In this document: in pieces, positions 32,891 to 43,444 of the stretch
How positions within the stretch are numbered: the stretch's first letter is position 1
Layout: each line of letters opens with the position of its first letter
Assembly (NCBI GenBank): GCA_021234155.1
Contig: JAJEKV010000020.1
Coordinates: 18,901,018-18,965,017 of the forward strand
DNA: 64,000 bases
Source of the DNA: Isoetes taiwanensis
Lineage: Eukaryota; Streptophyta; Lycopodiopsida; Isoetales; Isoetaceae
Reading direction: 5' to 3'
The notes under the pieces: generated by a model
The model's database searches: none
What the model saw: the letters and a program-made list of their open reading frames with translations, nothing else
Told to the model about the DNA's origin: nothing
Translations under genes and position numbers: made by a program

Positions 32891-33823
32891 CTTGGAAAAA
32901 AAAAAAAAAACAAACATACGTAAAAACATGTAAAACATGCAAAACATGTAGCAAATATGTGAAATCTAATATTTAACATTATAACAAAAATAAAGGAAAT
33001 CTGTAAAGAAGCCTGAATAAGTATAATATTATAGGATAATGTAATTTAATTGCGCCTCTTCAACCCGATGACATTTTCTTGTGCATGATGATTTTTTTCA
33101 TACGTGATGCCTTCTGCTTGCATGACTCCCGTTCGTGATGTTGAGCCTGGGTCTCGCCTGTTTCGTGCTAATCGTCTCATTGTAAGATGTTGAACTAATA
33201 TCTACAATTTTAAGAAAAAAAAGAATTGTTAATAACCACCTTTAGTAATAACTAGTAATTTGGACAATAAGTAGTAATTAACAACATAACTACCAATGTG
33301 CAAATACGTGACCTCCACTTTCAATGTCCATGCATATGTGCTCCATGTTGGCTAGTGATGCTATATTCGATATTTTGGGGGATTTCAACCCACATACAAA
33401 TCCTTGTAATATAAAATATCAATTTCATTGTGTTGATCATTTCTTTTTGCTTCTTGTAAATATCCAAGTTGGAGCGCCTGTAGTTGTTTAGTGGGTAAAT
33501 GCTGTAACATAAAATAAAATTACCATGAATCAAATAACATAATAGATAACAAACTTGCACAATAGATATGTTTCAAACAAGAACCTAAATGGGCAAAACA
33601 AGGAAAAAAGATTTCTAGGCCTTAAGACTGTAGTGCACACATTGCAGAAACAACTAGTAACTCGCCAAAAAAGGAAAAACAAAGACAAATATCCGAACTC
33701 GGACAAAGAGGTTACGGGATGGCACAAAAGTAAGCCCCCGAATCAGGGCTAATGCAAACAATGCATGCAAGTTATTTAGGTTTGCATGAAGCCGGGCTAA
33801 TGGAGCAATGCATGCAAGAAAGA
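32891..33823. other. Unassigned cargo
   Basis: AT-rich; no recognised feature apart from short ACATGTAAAACATGCAAAAC repeats near 32925. Confidence 0.45.
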
Positions 33824-33976
33824 AGGGAAGAATAATGGCCAAATTCTGGCGGGCAGATTCGAGGTCTTTTGCTCCTTCCTCCACTTTAATCTTTGCGCAG
33901 AAGTCAGAGGGTTGCACCAGAGTCTAATGTCGGAGGAAACTCCACCATATCCGAGGTAGAAAAACAAAATAGGTTT
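33824..33976 (+). repeat. Duplicated cargo module M2, copy a
   Basis: It matches 34256-34413: GAAGAATAATGGCC, CGGGCAGATTCGAGGTCTTT and GAGGTAGAAAAACAAAATAG. The same module in the same order is repeated about 430 bp downstream. Confidence 0.75.
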
Positions 33977-34255
33977 TAATTTAAACGGGGGCATCACATT
34001 TTGAAACCATGTCGCCTTCCATGATTCGGGATATCACCGGAAATTACACTATAGTTTACACAATGAAGATGCATTGCCGCGACAAAAGACATACTTTTAG
34101 ATTCCCAAATATTATCAAATATAAAGCACCAAATGCATTACGTAAAGAAGAAGCATGGATTCCTAGGAATTTACCCCTTCTTTTGATGCTCGATGTGGAT
34201 TTCATTGTTCTGACCCGCTTTCCAAAAATTTGATCTTGAACCGGGTCCCGAAAAA

Positions 34256-34413
34256 AGGGAAGAATAATGGCCAAATTTCGGGCGGGCAGATTCGAGGTCT
34301 TTTGCTCCTTCCTCCACTTTAATCTTTTTGCTTGAGAAGCTAAGAGGGTTGCATCGAGTCTAATTGGGAGGAAGCACCACCCATATCCGAGGTAGAAAAA
34401 CAAAATAGGTTTT
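34256..34413 (+). repeat. Duplicated cargo module M2, copy b
   Basis: Second copy of 33824-33976 with a few small indels. Confidence 0.75.
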
Positions 34414-34545
34414 CCTGGATTTGTCCCAAAATAGTTGTGGCCATGTCCCAAGATTCATCAGCACGGAAACTTTCTGCCACTGGAGGCCGGGAACAAGCAA
34501 AGAGGTGACACAGGGCCACCATAGCTCCACAATGCTATCCATGAG

Positions 34546-34760
34546 CCTTGCATCTTCAGCCCCTAAAATAAAAAGAGGGCTTTTGTTCTGAGCCCTTGGA
34601 TGTTGGACCTTTGAAAAAAAAAAGTTAAATCAACGACTAAGAAATGGTGCACTCTAGATGTACGCATTAGTACACCCATTCGAATACGCCATGAAATCTT
34701 AGGAAAACCTTTGTGAAAAGCGTACAAAAACACAAAGAAAACCCCCTGTTATTATGCTAC
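34546..34760 (+). repeat. Duplicated cargo module M1, copy b
   Basis: Second copy of 32204-32416. It ends at the same TTATTATGCTAC. Confidence 0.8.
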
Positions 34761-34905
34761 ATATTGACGTCAAAACAATCGTCAGACTATTCGTCACAAT
34801 ATTCATCATACAAATTGTCAGACAAATCGTCAGAAGCAGAATTGTCAGAGAAATAGTCAGAGACATAGTCAGAGACATAGTGAGAGAAATAGTCAGAGAC
34901 ATATG
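34761..34905 (+). repeat. Internal CGTCAG/GTCAGA array
   Basis: It contains GACGTC, AATCGTCAGA, ATTGTCAGA and repeated GAGACATAGTCA. These are inverted relatives of the CTGACGAT motifs at the CACTA termini, but no CACTA terminus is adjacent. It may be the subterminal relic of a second, related CACTA. Confidence 0.6.
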
Positions 34906-35731
34906 TTGTAAAGTTTGCCTAGGGTGCTATATGTTTGAATTCTACAATACACATGTTGAAAAAATGAAACATTTTGGAAATGATTATATGATGATTTTTT
35001 ACAAGAGTGAACAATATATGGGAACAATACATATGGTATTGGTGGTGGTAGTGCCACATTTAAACACAAAAAACCATCATACCCATGAATTTCTAGATGG
35101 ATAAAATGGGGTATTTTTGGGGCTATCTGATCTTGGCACTAAGGCCTGGGATAATAAATCCCAATGGCAATGATGTACCATGGGTTTAAGCAAGGGTTAA
35201 AAAATTAACAAACAAAGTTGAAATGAGTATGTTGGTATAAGCAGGATATGAAATATTAGCTTGCAACGATTGAAACATCAATATGAGGTTGGATAATAAT
35301 GGCCTAAGGCATAACACATAGGAATATGTCAATATGAATTAAAGAGCATTGAAAATTTATGCATTGGTTGTCTATAAGACTAATGGCAGAGGAAAATAGT
35401 AAGACATAATGCTTTAGTTCCTACGGCATATATTTACAATATTATTTTAGTGTTGATTTTGGTTGTAGTTGCTCTAGAAGGGATTGATACATGGATATAC
35501 ATTGGAATCTTGTGAAAAGAATGTCATGTATGATGATGCGAATATTGATGAAAATCTGCCTTTGGTGAAATCTTTCTTGTGTATTAGCATTCTAAAGTGT
35601 ATAACCCAATGTCAAATCAAGTTATTAGTATACCCAATTATTATACCCAATTTCAAATTTTCTCTGCCCAAATGGCCGATTCCTAGCTAGCCCCACAAAT
35701 CGATTTTGAGGAGATTGTAGTGCGGGAGATG
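34906..35731. other. Unassigned cargo
   Basis: AT-rich sequence with no recognised gene. Confidence 0.45.
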
Positions 35732-35773
35732 GAGGAAGGAAGGAAGGAAGGAAGTTACTTTTATCGTCCACGG

Positions 35774-35787
35774 AGACCAATCGGTCT
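35774..35787 (-). promoter_or_regulatory. LINE 3'-terminal hairpin (AGACC-GATT-GGTCT)
   Basis: Perfect 5-bp stem with a 4-nt loop, followed by CCGTGGACGATAAAA. Confidence 0.65.
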
Positions 35788-35818
35788 ATGGGACCCAATA
35801 CAAAAACGCAGCAAGCGG

Positions 35819-35883
35819 ATTACTGCCCGGATTAAAAAACCCCTGCCCCGAAGGGTTTTCGAGGGAAAAACCGTGGCAGCAAT
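35819..35883 (-). promoter_or_regulatory. LINE-A 3' UTR long hairpin
   Basis: The outer stem pairs ATTGCTGCC with GGCAGTAAT. The inner part pairs AAAACCC with GGGTTTT across CTTCGGGGCAGG. It is the best preserved copy of this structure in the window. Confidence 0.65.
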
Positions 35884-36475
35884 CAGCCTGCTGACAAACT
35901 GTGCTAATCATATAAAATGCAGAAACATCCCAATATATACAGTCATGCACCACCCCCGTAGTGCCTAGTCAGCGGACAGCCAGGCGGGGGCAAAGGTGAC
36001 CTCGCAGGTCCAGTACCTCCTGGATGTATGACCCCAGGGCACGTACTGACGGTGTGTTCATCAGCAAATGCAAGGGCACGTCCAGCCGTACTAAGGGAGC
36101 GTATCTGGCCCGAATCTGACTGAACGCTGGGCAACTCTGGAAAGTGTGAGACTCATCCTCAACGGCACCCGTTTGACAGCACTGACAGAGCCTGTCCTGG
36201 CGGGGCTCCCCAATCCACCTGCCCGTCTCGATGCGAAGATGGTGGGCACCTGTGCGAATGGAGGCAATGAGCCTGCGCTTTTTCAGGGGCAGCTGGGAAC
36301 GCAGGTAGAGCTGTGGGCCCCGGGCTAACACGGGGTTGATGTGCTCCTTGTAATGGGCCATTTTGACCTGCTCTAGAGCAATGGGATCCCAGAGCTTGCC
36401 AAGGAAACAAGCATCTAGGTACTCCCGCAGGCTGTCACGATCGGCCGCTGCGCCCAGCAGAGTCAAGAGTTCTCT

Positions 36476-38394
36476 AAGGCAAACATTATTTATTTATATT
36501 TGTTTTTTTAAAGGCATTTCTGGAAATCGATCTAAGGGTTACAAACCCTAGTTCAGTACGTGGCATTAGGGCCGAAATATCTGGCACCAAAGTGGCCGCC
36601 AGAATGATCCGGATTACAGGTATGACTTGGTTTTGTTTCTCATGACCATACAGAGCATAATACATGAATTTATCTGGTCGTTATGATCCAAAAATGGATC
36701 CGTTTCATATAAATACAGGAAAGCATTTTATTCGGCTATTGCATTGTATCTCATAGGCAAATACTTGCAACAATGACCAGAATATTTCGGTGGTGATCTA
36801 TACCATGGCCGAAAACAGGATTGGCGATGCCATGTCTACCCCTGTTGGCCGATTTGCTCTGAGTCCATATGCTACTAGGTGAGTAAAAAATCCCCTGGTT
36901 ATTCTTATGATGCTAAAACAAACTGTCAAGAACTGGTAGAACTAGTGATGGCAGTCATTGCAATCCAAAAGAAATGGATCCATTTCATGTTTGCCGGATT
37001 TGCAGGCAAAAAATTTGTAATGCTTTGGTGCTAGCAGCATGTAGGCCGGATATTCGTGGCCTTCTTACAGCTGTGGTAATTTATGCCGTAATAGCTATAT
37101 GCTGGGATGCTTCAGATGTCCGGAGTAACTTCAATTTAGTCCTTTGCTTAAGGATGCCGATCTGTTAACAATGCCGGATTTTTGTGCAGTTATAGAAAGA
37201 TAGAACAAACAGGTATTTTGTACTGTTCTTTTATAAGCTTTGAATACTTTAATTTATTTTATTTTATTTTATTCCTTTAAACTGGATTATACAATAGCCT
37301 TGGAGGCAAGTAGGCCGAAATACTAGGTTTGCTTGTTCATATTGGTATTTTTCGTGCATTCAAAATTGATGCATGTTGTAAGGATTTCAGGTTGCAAACA
37401 AGCATTAAGAAAATGCTCTCTGATGTAACTGGTTTTTGCCTTATTTTTCAGCTTTGTTTCAAGGTAATTACCAGCACAAACAGACTCACCATGTGATTTA
37501 GTACATGGCTGGATGTTATTGAGATAGAATGATCAAAAAACGTTCTAAGAATGCCAACTTGCAGCCGAAAATATGACGACATACTCTAAAGGTTTGAGTC
37601 AATATTTTGGTCTGTCTTGGTTACAAAAATCTTGCATTGGTAACTGAATAACTTTGCCTGTGCGTCATGTACACTCTGTATGCTTGAAAAGCTTATTTGA
37701 AAGCAAATGCTAAACTTAACCTCTTATGTTAATATTTGGGCAAATTTTGCCAAATTCTGAGATTGGGAATGTTCTTTTACCAAACTCTGATTTTGTCTTA
37801 TGACACAGTAATGATTAACTGATTACGTTATAGTGGAATTTGTTATCATAATGATTATCTAGGCAACTTCTTAGATTTGGGATCAAGAAATTGGTTCTCG
37901 TCTAATGATTTGTCTTGATAACAATATGATTGAATAATAATATTTTGACATCAATTCTGGAAGTTTTAATTCTATTCTAATTTCCTTTCTTACTAACGTC
38001 ATCTCAGGGCAAAAGAGTCATCTCTTTTGCCTTAGGTACACACTGTGGTTAGAGTCAAAATTTACAAATTTGTTGTACTGCCTTTTTTATGCATAACAAT
38101 GTGTCGTATTTACATTTGCTGATATTATTTGTTCTTGCAATTCTTGGCTTTCAGATATGTATATGGATATTGCAGCAGCATTTGGTATAAGCATTACAAA
38201 TCAAGATAAGCATCAAGCATTATAATTCAAGAAGACATGATACTACCATATCCACAAGGTGATGCATTCTAATCATTTCCATTATATTGCAGCTTGACAA
38301 ATATGATACTCCATTATTGTTCCTATGAAGGCAAAATATTTCATCACATTTATAATGGTAGTTGGTTGGGCAGCCGTTGCAACCCATATACTGC
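36476..38394. other. Gene-like cargo without recognised exons
   Basis: The sequence looks like introns and exons of plant DNA, with several acceptor-like TTTTTCAG/TTTCAG sites (near 37450 and 38155). No protein is recognised. It is probably part of the captured block that includes the OSCA exon. Confidence 0.4.
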
Positions 38395-38550
38395 GAGTTT
38401 GTGAAAACAGAGGACAGGGAGAAAGCCATGTCTCTTGGTAGCGCATGCTTTTATTATTGCTTTCCTCAGATACAACTTTATTTTCTTCTAGGGCTCATAA
38501 ATGCAGTATTATCTCCCTTTCTATTGCCATTCATTGTTTCTTTCAAGTTT
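38395..38550 (+). pseudogene. OSCA/CSC1 (DUF221) ion-channel exon fragment
   Basis: The frame reads EFVKTEDREKAMSLGSACF, then PQIQLYFLLGL and INAVLSPFLLPFIVSF. Plant OSCA/CSC1 hyperosmolality-gated calcium-permeable channels have the closely similar order FLVKTEKDREEAMDPGS, then PRIQLYFLLGLVYA and TPxLLPFI, in a loop-to-membrane transition of the channel domain. The usual continuation (FFGFAYLVYRHQIINVY) is absent; the frame ends soon after at a stop. No other OSCA exon is recognised nearby, so this is a copied fragment, not a working gene. It lies inside the CACTA element. Confidence 0.7.
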
Positions 38551-39708
38551 AGATTGTAGATTGTACTCTATAATATAATATCAAAGTGTCTTCTATTGGC
38601 ACAGTTTTCATGGCATATACATCTTGGCTTTACTTGGAGCTCCTCTAAAAAACTGTCTCAGGCATTATAGGTAAGCCTATGTATTCCAGTGATTTGTTAA
38701 AAGCATTTGAGTTTTCTTGCAAAATATGTATTGCAATACAATGTCCTCATATTGCCAAAGTTCCTTTGTAGGTAGGATTTGGACCAATTTCTAAAGTTTG
38801 GCATTTGTTGCAGCCTCATTACTCTTCTCCAAAAAGAGTTGAACTAAGGTATGACGCCAATTTGATGGACAGATTTATAAGATAGAACTTGCTATGATCA
38901 TTGCTTTCCCATTCCTCTAGCATAATAAATTGGCAGCTTATAGCCACTGATTTGCTGCTATATGACTACAAGAACAAGTAGGTCAAATTGCTATTGAGTA
39001 ATAAAAGCCCCTACTTGAATTGTTATGACGCACTATACATTTGGTCAGTCCAACATTTCTGTGGACCCTACAGTTATTTCTCCTTTTGTCTTCATGCATT
39101 CTTCAGGGTTTAACGTCTAATCCTTTAGCATTTGTAATGGCAGTTCTATATTCTGTGCAGCAGTTGTTCTCTAAATATATGTTTCAACTAGCAGCATATA
39201 TTGATCATGGTTGTCTTTCTTCCAGTCAGTTGCATACAAGAGGAATGTAAATCGCATAAGTGACATGTGACCTATCATGTGGATTCTATTATTGTGATTT
39301 GATGTCCATCTGTGTCATTGCGATCACATTCACAGATTATTTTGACATTTTATTCTGATGTTCCAGTACTTCTTTCGTTTAGTGTTGTGAGTATCAGAAG
39401 AACTTGAAGTAGAGGACAATGAAATTGCTCCTTGGATTTCTTTCTGGAAGCTATATATTGCTTGGAGGATAACCCCTACTTGCAATTGTTTCTGCTTTCC
39501 ATAGCATTGACCCCTAATTGCAATTGTTTATAAGCTGTTATTGTTATTACAAGCAAGTTGTATTTATGCTAGAATCTTGTGTTGTTAAGATTCTTCAATC
39601 AATTTTGTTGTATAATTTGTACGCTCTAGTTTTATACCAAGCTGGAATATCAGGGTTCAAATCCCTGTTTGGTAAATAAACATCACACATTACTTCTATA
39701 TCTTGGTC
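38551..39708. other. Gene-like cargo, unassigned
   Basis: AT-rich with scattered acceptor-like sites. A 69-codon ORF at 39041-39250 is hydrophobic but matches no family. A T-arm-like CAGGGTTCAAATCCCTG at 39652-39668 lacks a tRNA body. Confidence 0.4.
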
Positions 39709-40068
39709 CAACTACCTGACTACTATCCTGACTAATGTGCTGACCAATATCCTGACTAATGACCTGACCATGGACCTGCTTAATATGCTGACTAATAGGC
39801 TGACTAATATGTTGACTAATAGGCTGACCATGATGCTGACGATTCTCCTGACTAATATTTTCTGACTATTATCATGACGAGCACTCTGACGCATGATCTG
39901 ACGCTTGGCTGACGATTCACCTGACGCATCGTCTGACGAACAATCGTCAGATAATATGAGTCAGGCTAATCCTCAGGTAAACGTCAGCCAGCCAGCCTGG
40001 GAAGTTGTCTGATTTGTGAGGGCTTTCTGACGATTTACCTGACGTCTAGCAGGCATCCTCCTGTAGTG
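39709..40068 (-). repeat. CACTA right terminus and subterminal repeat array
   Basis: About twenty copies of CTGACTAAT, CTGACCAT, CTGACGCAT or CTGACGATT are spaced roughly 12-14 bp apart, mostly in one direction, with inverted CGTCAG motifs near 39950-39990. The array ends in CTCCTGTAGTG, the inverted CACTA terminus. Confidence 0.85.
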
Positions 40069-40343
40069 CATGTTCACACGGGGTGACTCCCGGGTATTCT
40101 TATACACATATTGATATATTGTATAACGACGTTTGCGAAATACTATAAGGTTTGAGGCAATGTACTAAATGGTGTTGATTTTATATGTATTATATGATTT
40201 TAGGGGCTATCGCTGCCTACGTCACCGCGTGTGAATATGCACCCAAACCAAAGGGGGTTTCAGGGAGAATTTAATTTTAAAGTATTGGATGTAATGGTTT
40301 GTATTAATTCAAAAAAAAAAAAAAAAATGGCCCCTTCGGGACC
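40069..40343 (+). mobile_element. TIR element copy 4, main part (split by CACTA insertion)
   Basis: It resumes with CATGTTCACACGGGGTGACT after the CACTA end and runs through the interior to the right inverted repeat (40242-40310), an A-run and the imperfect palindrome GGCCCC-TTC-GGGACC (40329-40343). Its left arm is at 29795-29868. Confidence 0.8.
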
Positions 40344-41177
40344 TAGGAAAAGGTGGTGTACAAATTAGAGAAAAGGGTATAGACAGATATACAAAAATAG
40401 TCATGAAAATACTAGAATAAGCAAGGAAACAATATAACTTATAAAAAAAAACAATGAAATACATGAAATACATGAAAGAAACAATAAGAAAGATATCCCG
40501 AGCAATAAGAAATAGTTTTGCAAGTTTGACATTGAAGTTTCACACGACCCGTATTTTAGGGTTAAATCATAATAGGTCCACACGTGGTTTTCGAATTCAG
40601 AAATATAACATTTGAATATCAATGTCAAAATGTAACATTTAAGAGAACTATTGGCATTAAAAACCACCATAGTTTACAAGCTTGATACAAGAGATATCAT
40701 TGACTGATTAAGCTTCCCATTGCAAAAATCTCCTTTGTATACCAAGCCCTTGCAAACTGCAAGGATGGGAAAGAATACCATGCGTCATGCAGAAGCCAGC
40801 CATTGATTTCCATCAAATAAATTTTATAATTTTAACAAAGCAAACAAACATTTTTAAACCAACAAGCATTATTCAGCACTGCACATGCCAAACCTGATCA
40901 CTTCAGCACTGCACATGCCAAACCTGATCACTCTGAGACATTTGAATGCGACAAGCATCTTAGATGGACTTACAGAATCTGTAGAGATTATAATAAAGGG
41001 GTGAGAATTGAAGGCTACTTCATACATCATGCCGTGGACCTGCATATATTTTATAATCCTTCATTCTTGGTTAGAAACTACAAAGCACTGAGATGTACAC
41101 AAAGCATCTAATAAAATAAATATTGTAATAATACAGTTCGCTACAAACCCATGGAAGCAGGGGCATGAGCAAGAAAA
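40344..41177. other. Unassigned stretch with a 30-bp tandem duplication
   Basis: A 30-bp unit (TTCAGCACTGCACATGCCAA followed by ACCTGATCAC) occurs twice at 40872-40931. No gene is recognised. Confidence 0.5.
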
Positions 41178-41191
41178 TTGAGATGACAATT
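41178..41191 (+). repeat. Target-site duplication, left (TTGAGATGACAATT)
   Basis: This 14-bp sequence is repeated exactly at 42766-42779 and brackets the retroposed unit 41192-42765. Confidence 0.85.
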
Positions 41192-42765
41192 GTTTTAGTT
41201 CGTTGGAAAGCTTGTTCCGAGAGCTCTCCATCAACATCAATTTTGTTAGGGTTTGCTATCAGATTAGGGGCCGGATTTGGGTCTGTTTGATTTCGGCCAC
41301 TCATAGTAGGGATGGGGAAGACAGATATAGTTCCAGCATCCAAGACGGCGTGAGTCTATCACCAATTTGGTGATACGTGATCCTCCAGTTGCTGCACAAA
41401 ATGAGGTGAATACCTCAGTTGAAAGTTCTTTGCCTTCGTTGCTTGCTACTCCAGCGGTTCTTGAAGAAAGGGATTTTCCTCCCTTGCAAGGCGCTGGGAG
41501 TAAGGGAGCGGAAGTTAATGGCAACTTGCATCCACTATGTACAGATTCCAGTCCTAATGTAGTTCCTCAGCCTTTGCCTCAGGCAAATAATAGTGCTTAG
41601 AAATCATCTGATTCGGTTACAAAAGTTTCATATCAAAGATTTAGCGATTGGCTTTGTAAGGATTGAGTATTTTACTGGTGGCTATTTAGATTTTTCACGG
41701 TTCCGTGTTTGGTTGTCTCGGCTTCTGAGACGCCTTCAACTTCCTCCTTTCCAGTCCATCAAGTTGTTGGCAAAAAACTTTGTTCTCATTATGTTTGAAA
41801 GTAGTGATGCAGTGGACTCTTTGGTATCAAAAGGGATTGATCCACTTGGTGGGGAATATATAATGTACCAGTATTATTCTCCTAGCTTTACACCAGATAC
41901 AGTTCGTGCATTAAAGATGCCTTGCTGGTTCTCATTACCTAATCATCCTCCCGATCTAATGGCTCATCAATTTCTACTTGCAATTGCAACGGGACTTGGG
42001 GTTCACATCTCACACTCCATCATGAATGGTCCAAGGAATTGTGTTTCTATGCCCGTGGATTCGCCTTTGCCAGATTGTGTAGTTGTGAAGAGAGGGCCTT
42101 GGTATAAGAAGTTGGATCTTAAGCTTCTGAATGGTCCAGAATTAGCCCGTTCATTTCCTGATAAGGAGGCTTTTGCTAGATTTCGTCGAGGTACTCGTGC
42201 ATCTCAGGCATCTGTTCAACATTCTTCTCAGGTTCAAGCTCCTACTGTTATTTCTTCATCTATTCATGATCAACCTTTGCCAGTTGTCTTGCATAAAGCA
42301 GATGTTCTACACACAGTTCCAATGGTGTCGTCCTTAGCACCGTCAACTGCAGCTATAGTTCCTACCACTCTTCCCGTTGTTGCTTCTGCTTCTCATGTTT
42401 CGGAGGTTATGGCTGATGGTCCTAATCTTCAGTGCACTAAAGAGTCATGGCAACAGGTCAATTGGAAGAAGGCAGCGAGGAAGAAGTCAGTTATGTCATC
42501 TCACGAGGCTATCTTGCCTCGTTCTATTCAGTGGCATGATAACTTGATGTCTGTTGATGATCATCCCGATGTTGCAGAACATGTTGATTGTGATGAGGCC
42601 TTTAAACGCCTCAAGGTGGCACAAGGAGTATGATTATGTACTGTGTTTGGGTGGTTTTGCTTAGTGGACCATCTCGTCCTCTAAGTTTTGAGTCCCATGT
42701 CACAGGTCCCTTGTATGTATCTTGATATTCCTTGATAATAGATTGTCGTCCTTCAAAAAAAAAAT
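41192..42765 (+). mobile_element. ORF1-only retroposed element (half-LINE), copy 1
   Basis: This 1,574-bp unit has exact 14-bp flanking duplications and a terminal A-rich tail (CCTTCAAAAAAAAAAT). It encodes a DUF4283-like LINE ORF1 protein and no endonuclease or RT. The N-terminal part is at 41367-41594 (ERDFPPLQGAGSKGAEVNG). A stop near 41598 and a frame change near 41650 precede the long frame, which is open to 42633. That frame reads FTGGYLDFSRFRVWLSRLLR, FQSIKLLAKNFVLIMF, MAHQFLLAIATGLGVHIS, SIMNGPRNCVSMP and VVVKRGPWYKKLDLKLLNGPE, then a Ser/Thr/Pro/Val-rich tail. There is no CCHC knuckle. It was probably mobilised in trans by a LINE. Confidence 0.78.
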
Positions 42766-42779
42766 TTGAGATGACAATT
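42766..42779 (+). repeat. Target-site duplication, right (TTGAGATGACAATT)
   Basis: Exact partner of 41178-41191, immediately after the A-rich tail. Confidence 0.85.
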
Positions 42780-43440
42780 AGGAGGCAGTGCTGAAGAGGC
42801 CATAGAAGCAGGAAACTGAGAGCAAGATTGCATGTCGGCGGTAGTAACCATGGAGGCCGAAATGCGTGATCCCAATTACAGGACTGAATTACAAAGAAAA
42901 CCACCTGATGCCATACACCATCGAAAAGCTTACTGCAAGGGCTTTCCAAAGCACAAAAAATCACTCAAAATGGACACCCGAGGTGGGCCTGAGATTGAAG
43001 CAACGCCAAAACTGACCGTAACCATGTAGATGATCTCAATTCTGGGACTGAAGTAGAGAGAAAATTATCTGATACCATACACCCTTGAAAAGCTTACTGT
43101 AAAAAAAGCACCAAAAATCGTTCAAAACGGACACCCGAGGAGGGATATATCTGAGATTGAAGCAGTGCCAAAACCCTAGCCTCAGTGAGCTGCGCCATCA
43201 CTAAATCAGCCAAGCCTTTATCTAATATTCATATACAACCACACAATCTCTCTTTTTTAGCCTGTATCTAATATTCACATACAACCACACAATCTCTCTC
43301 TTCTTTTTAAAAATCAACGGCCAAGAAAAGGTGCACTTTAGAGATACTATTTAGTACAGTCAACAAATACATCAACCAAATCATAGTAAAACCATATTGA
43401 AAAGCGTACAAAAAACACCAAGGAAACCCCACGTTATTGT
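42780..43440. repeat. 164-bp tandem duplication and flanking sequence
   Basis: A unit with GATGATCTCAATTCTGGGAC and CCATACACC(A/C)T(C/T)GAAAAGCTT occurs twice, at about 42850-43010 and 43015-43180. A shorter duplication, ATTCA(T/C)ATACAACCACACAA, is at 43222-43300. The stretch 43310-43440 is distantly related to cargo module M1. Confidence 0.7.
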
Positions 43441-43444
43441 GCAA

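Larger units (their letters stand above)
35732..36475 (-). mobile_element. LINE family A, 5'-truncated C-terminus, copy 3
   Basis: On the minus strand an open frame (35969-36466) encodes DRDSLREYLDACFLGKLWDP, KKRRLIASIRTGAHHLRIET, GRWIGEPRQDRLCQCC and EDESHTFQSCPAF, a CX2C...HX4C zinc-finger-like end, then SVRALGSYIQEVLDLRG. The 3' UTR has the long hairpin (35819-35883), the terminal hairpin AGACC-GATT-GGTCT (35774-35787), CCGTGGACGATAAAAGTAAC and a (TTCC)n tail at 35733-35754. The frame is unbroken over 165 codons, so this is a fairly young insertion into the CACTA cargo. Confidence 0.9.
29869..40068. mobile_element. 10,200-bp CACTA-type element, non-autonomous
   Basis: The left end reads CACTACAAGAGAATG and the inverted right end reads CACTACAGGAGGATG; both continue into TAGACGTCAG. 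The 3-bp direct repeat CAT flanks it (29866-29868 and 40069-40071), the size CACTA (En/Spm) elements make. Subterminal arrays of CTGAC(G/T) motifs lie at both ends, as expected for transposase-binding repeats. No CACTA transposase is seen inside, so it depends on a partner. The cargo is two other TIR elements, a LINE fragment, duplicated non-coding modules and a gene-like block with an OSCA exon. Confidence 0.8.

Noticed and set aside
34699-35104. Repeat proteins around the CGTCAG array (VRDIVRDIVRE; SLTMSLTMSLT)
   Set aside because: They are translations of the short direct repeats in the array, not genes.
39636-39670. tRNA gene
   Set aside because: Only a T-arm-like CAGGGTTCAAATCCCTG is present; no D-arm, anticodon arm or matching acceptor stem.
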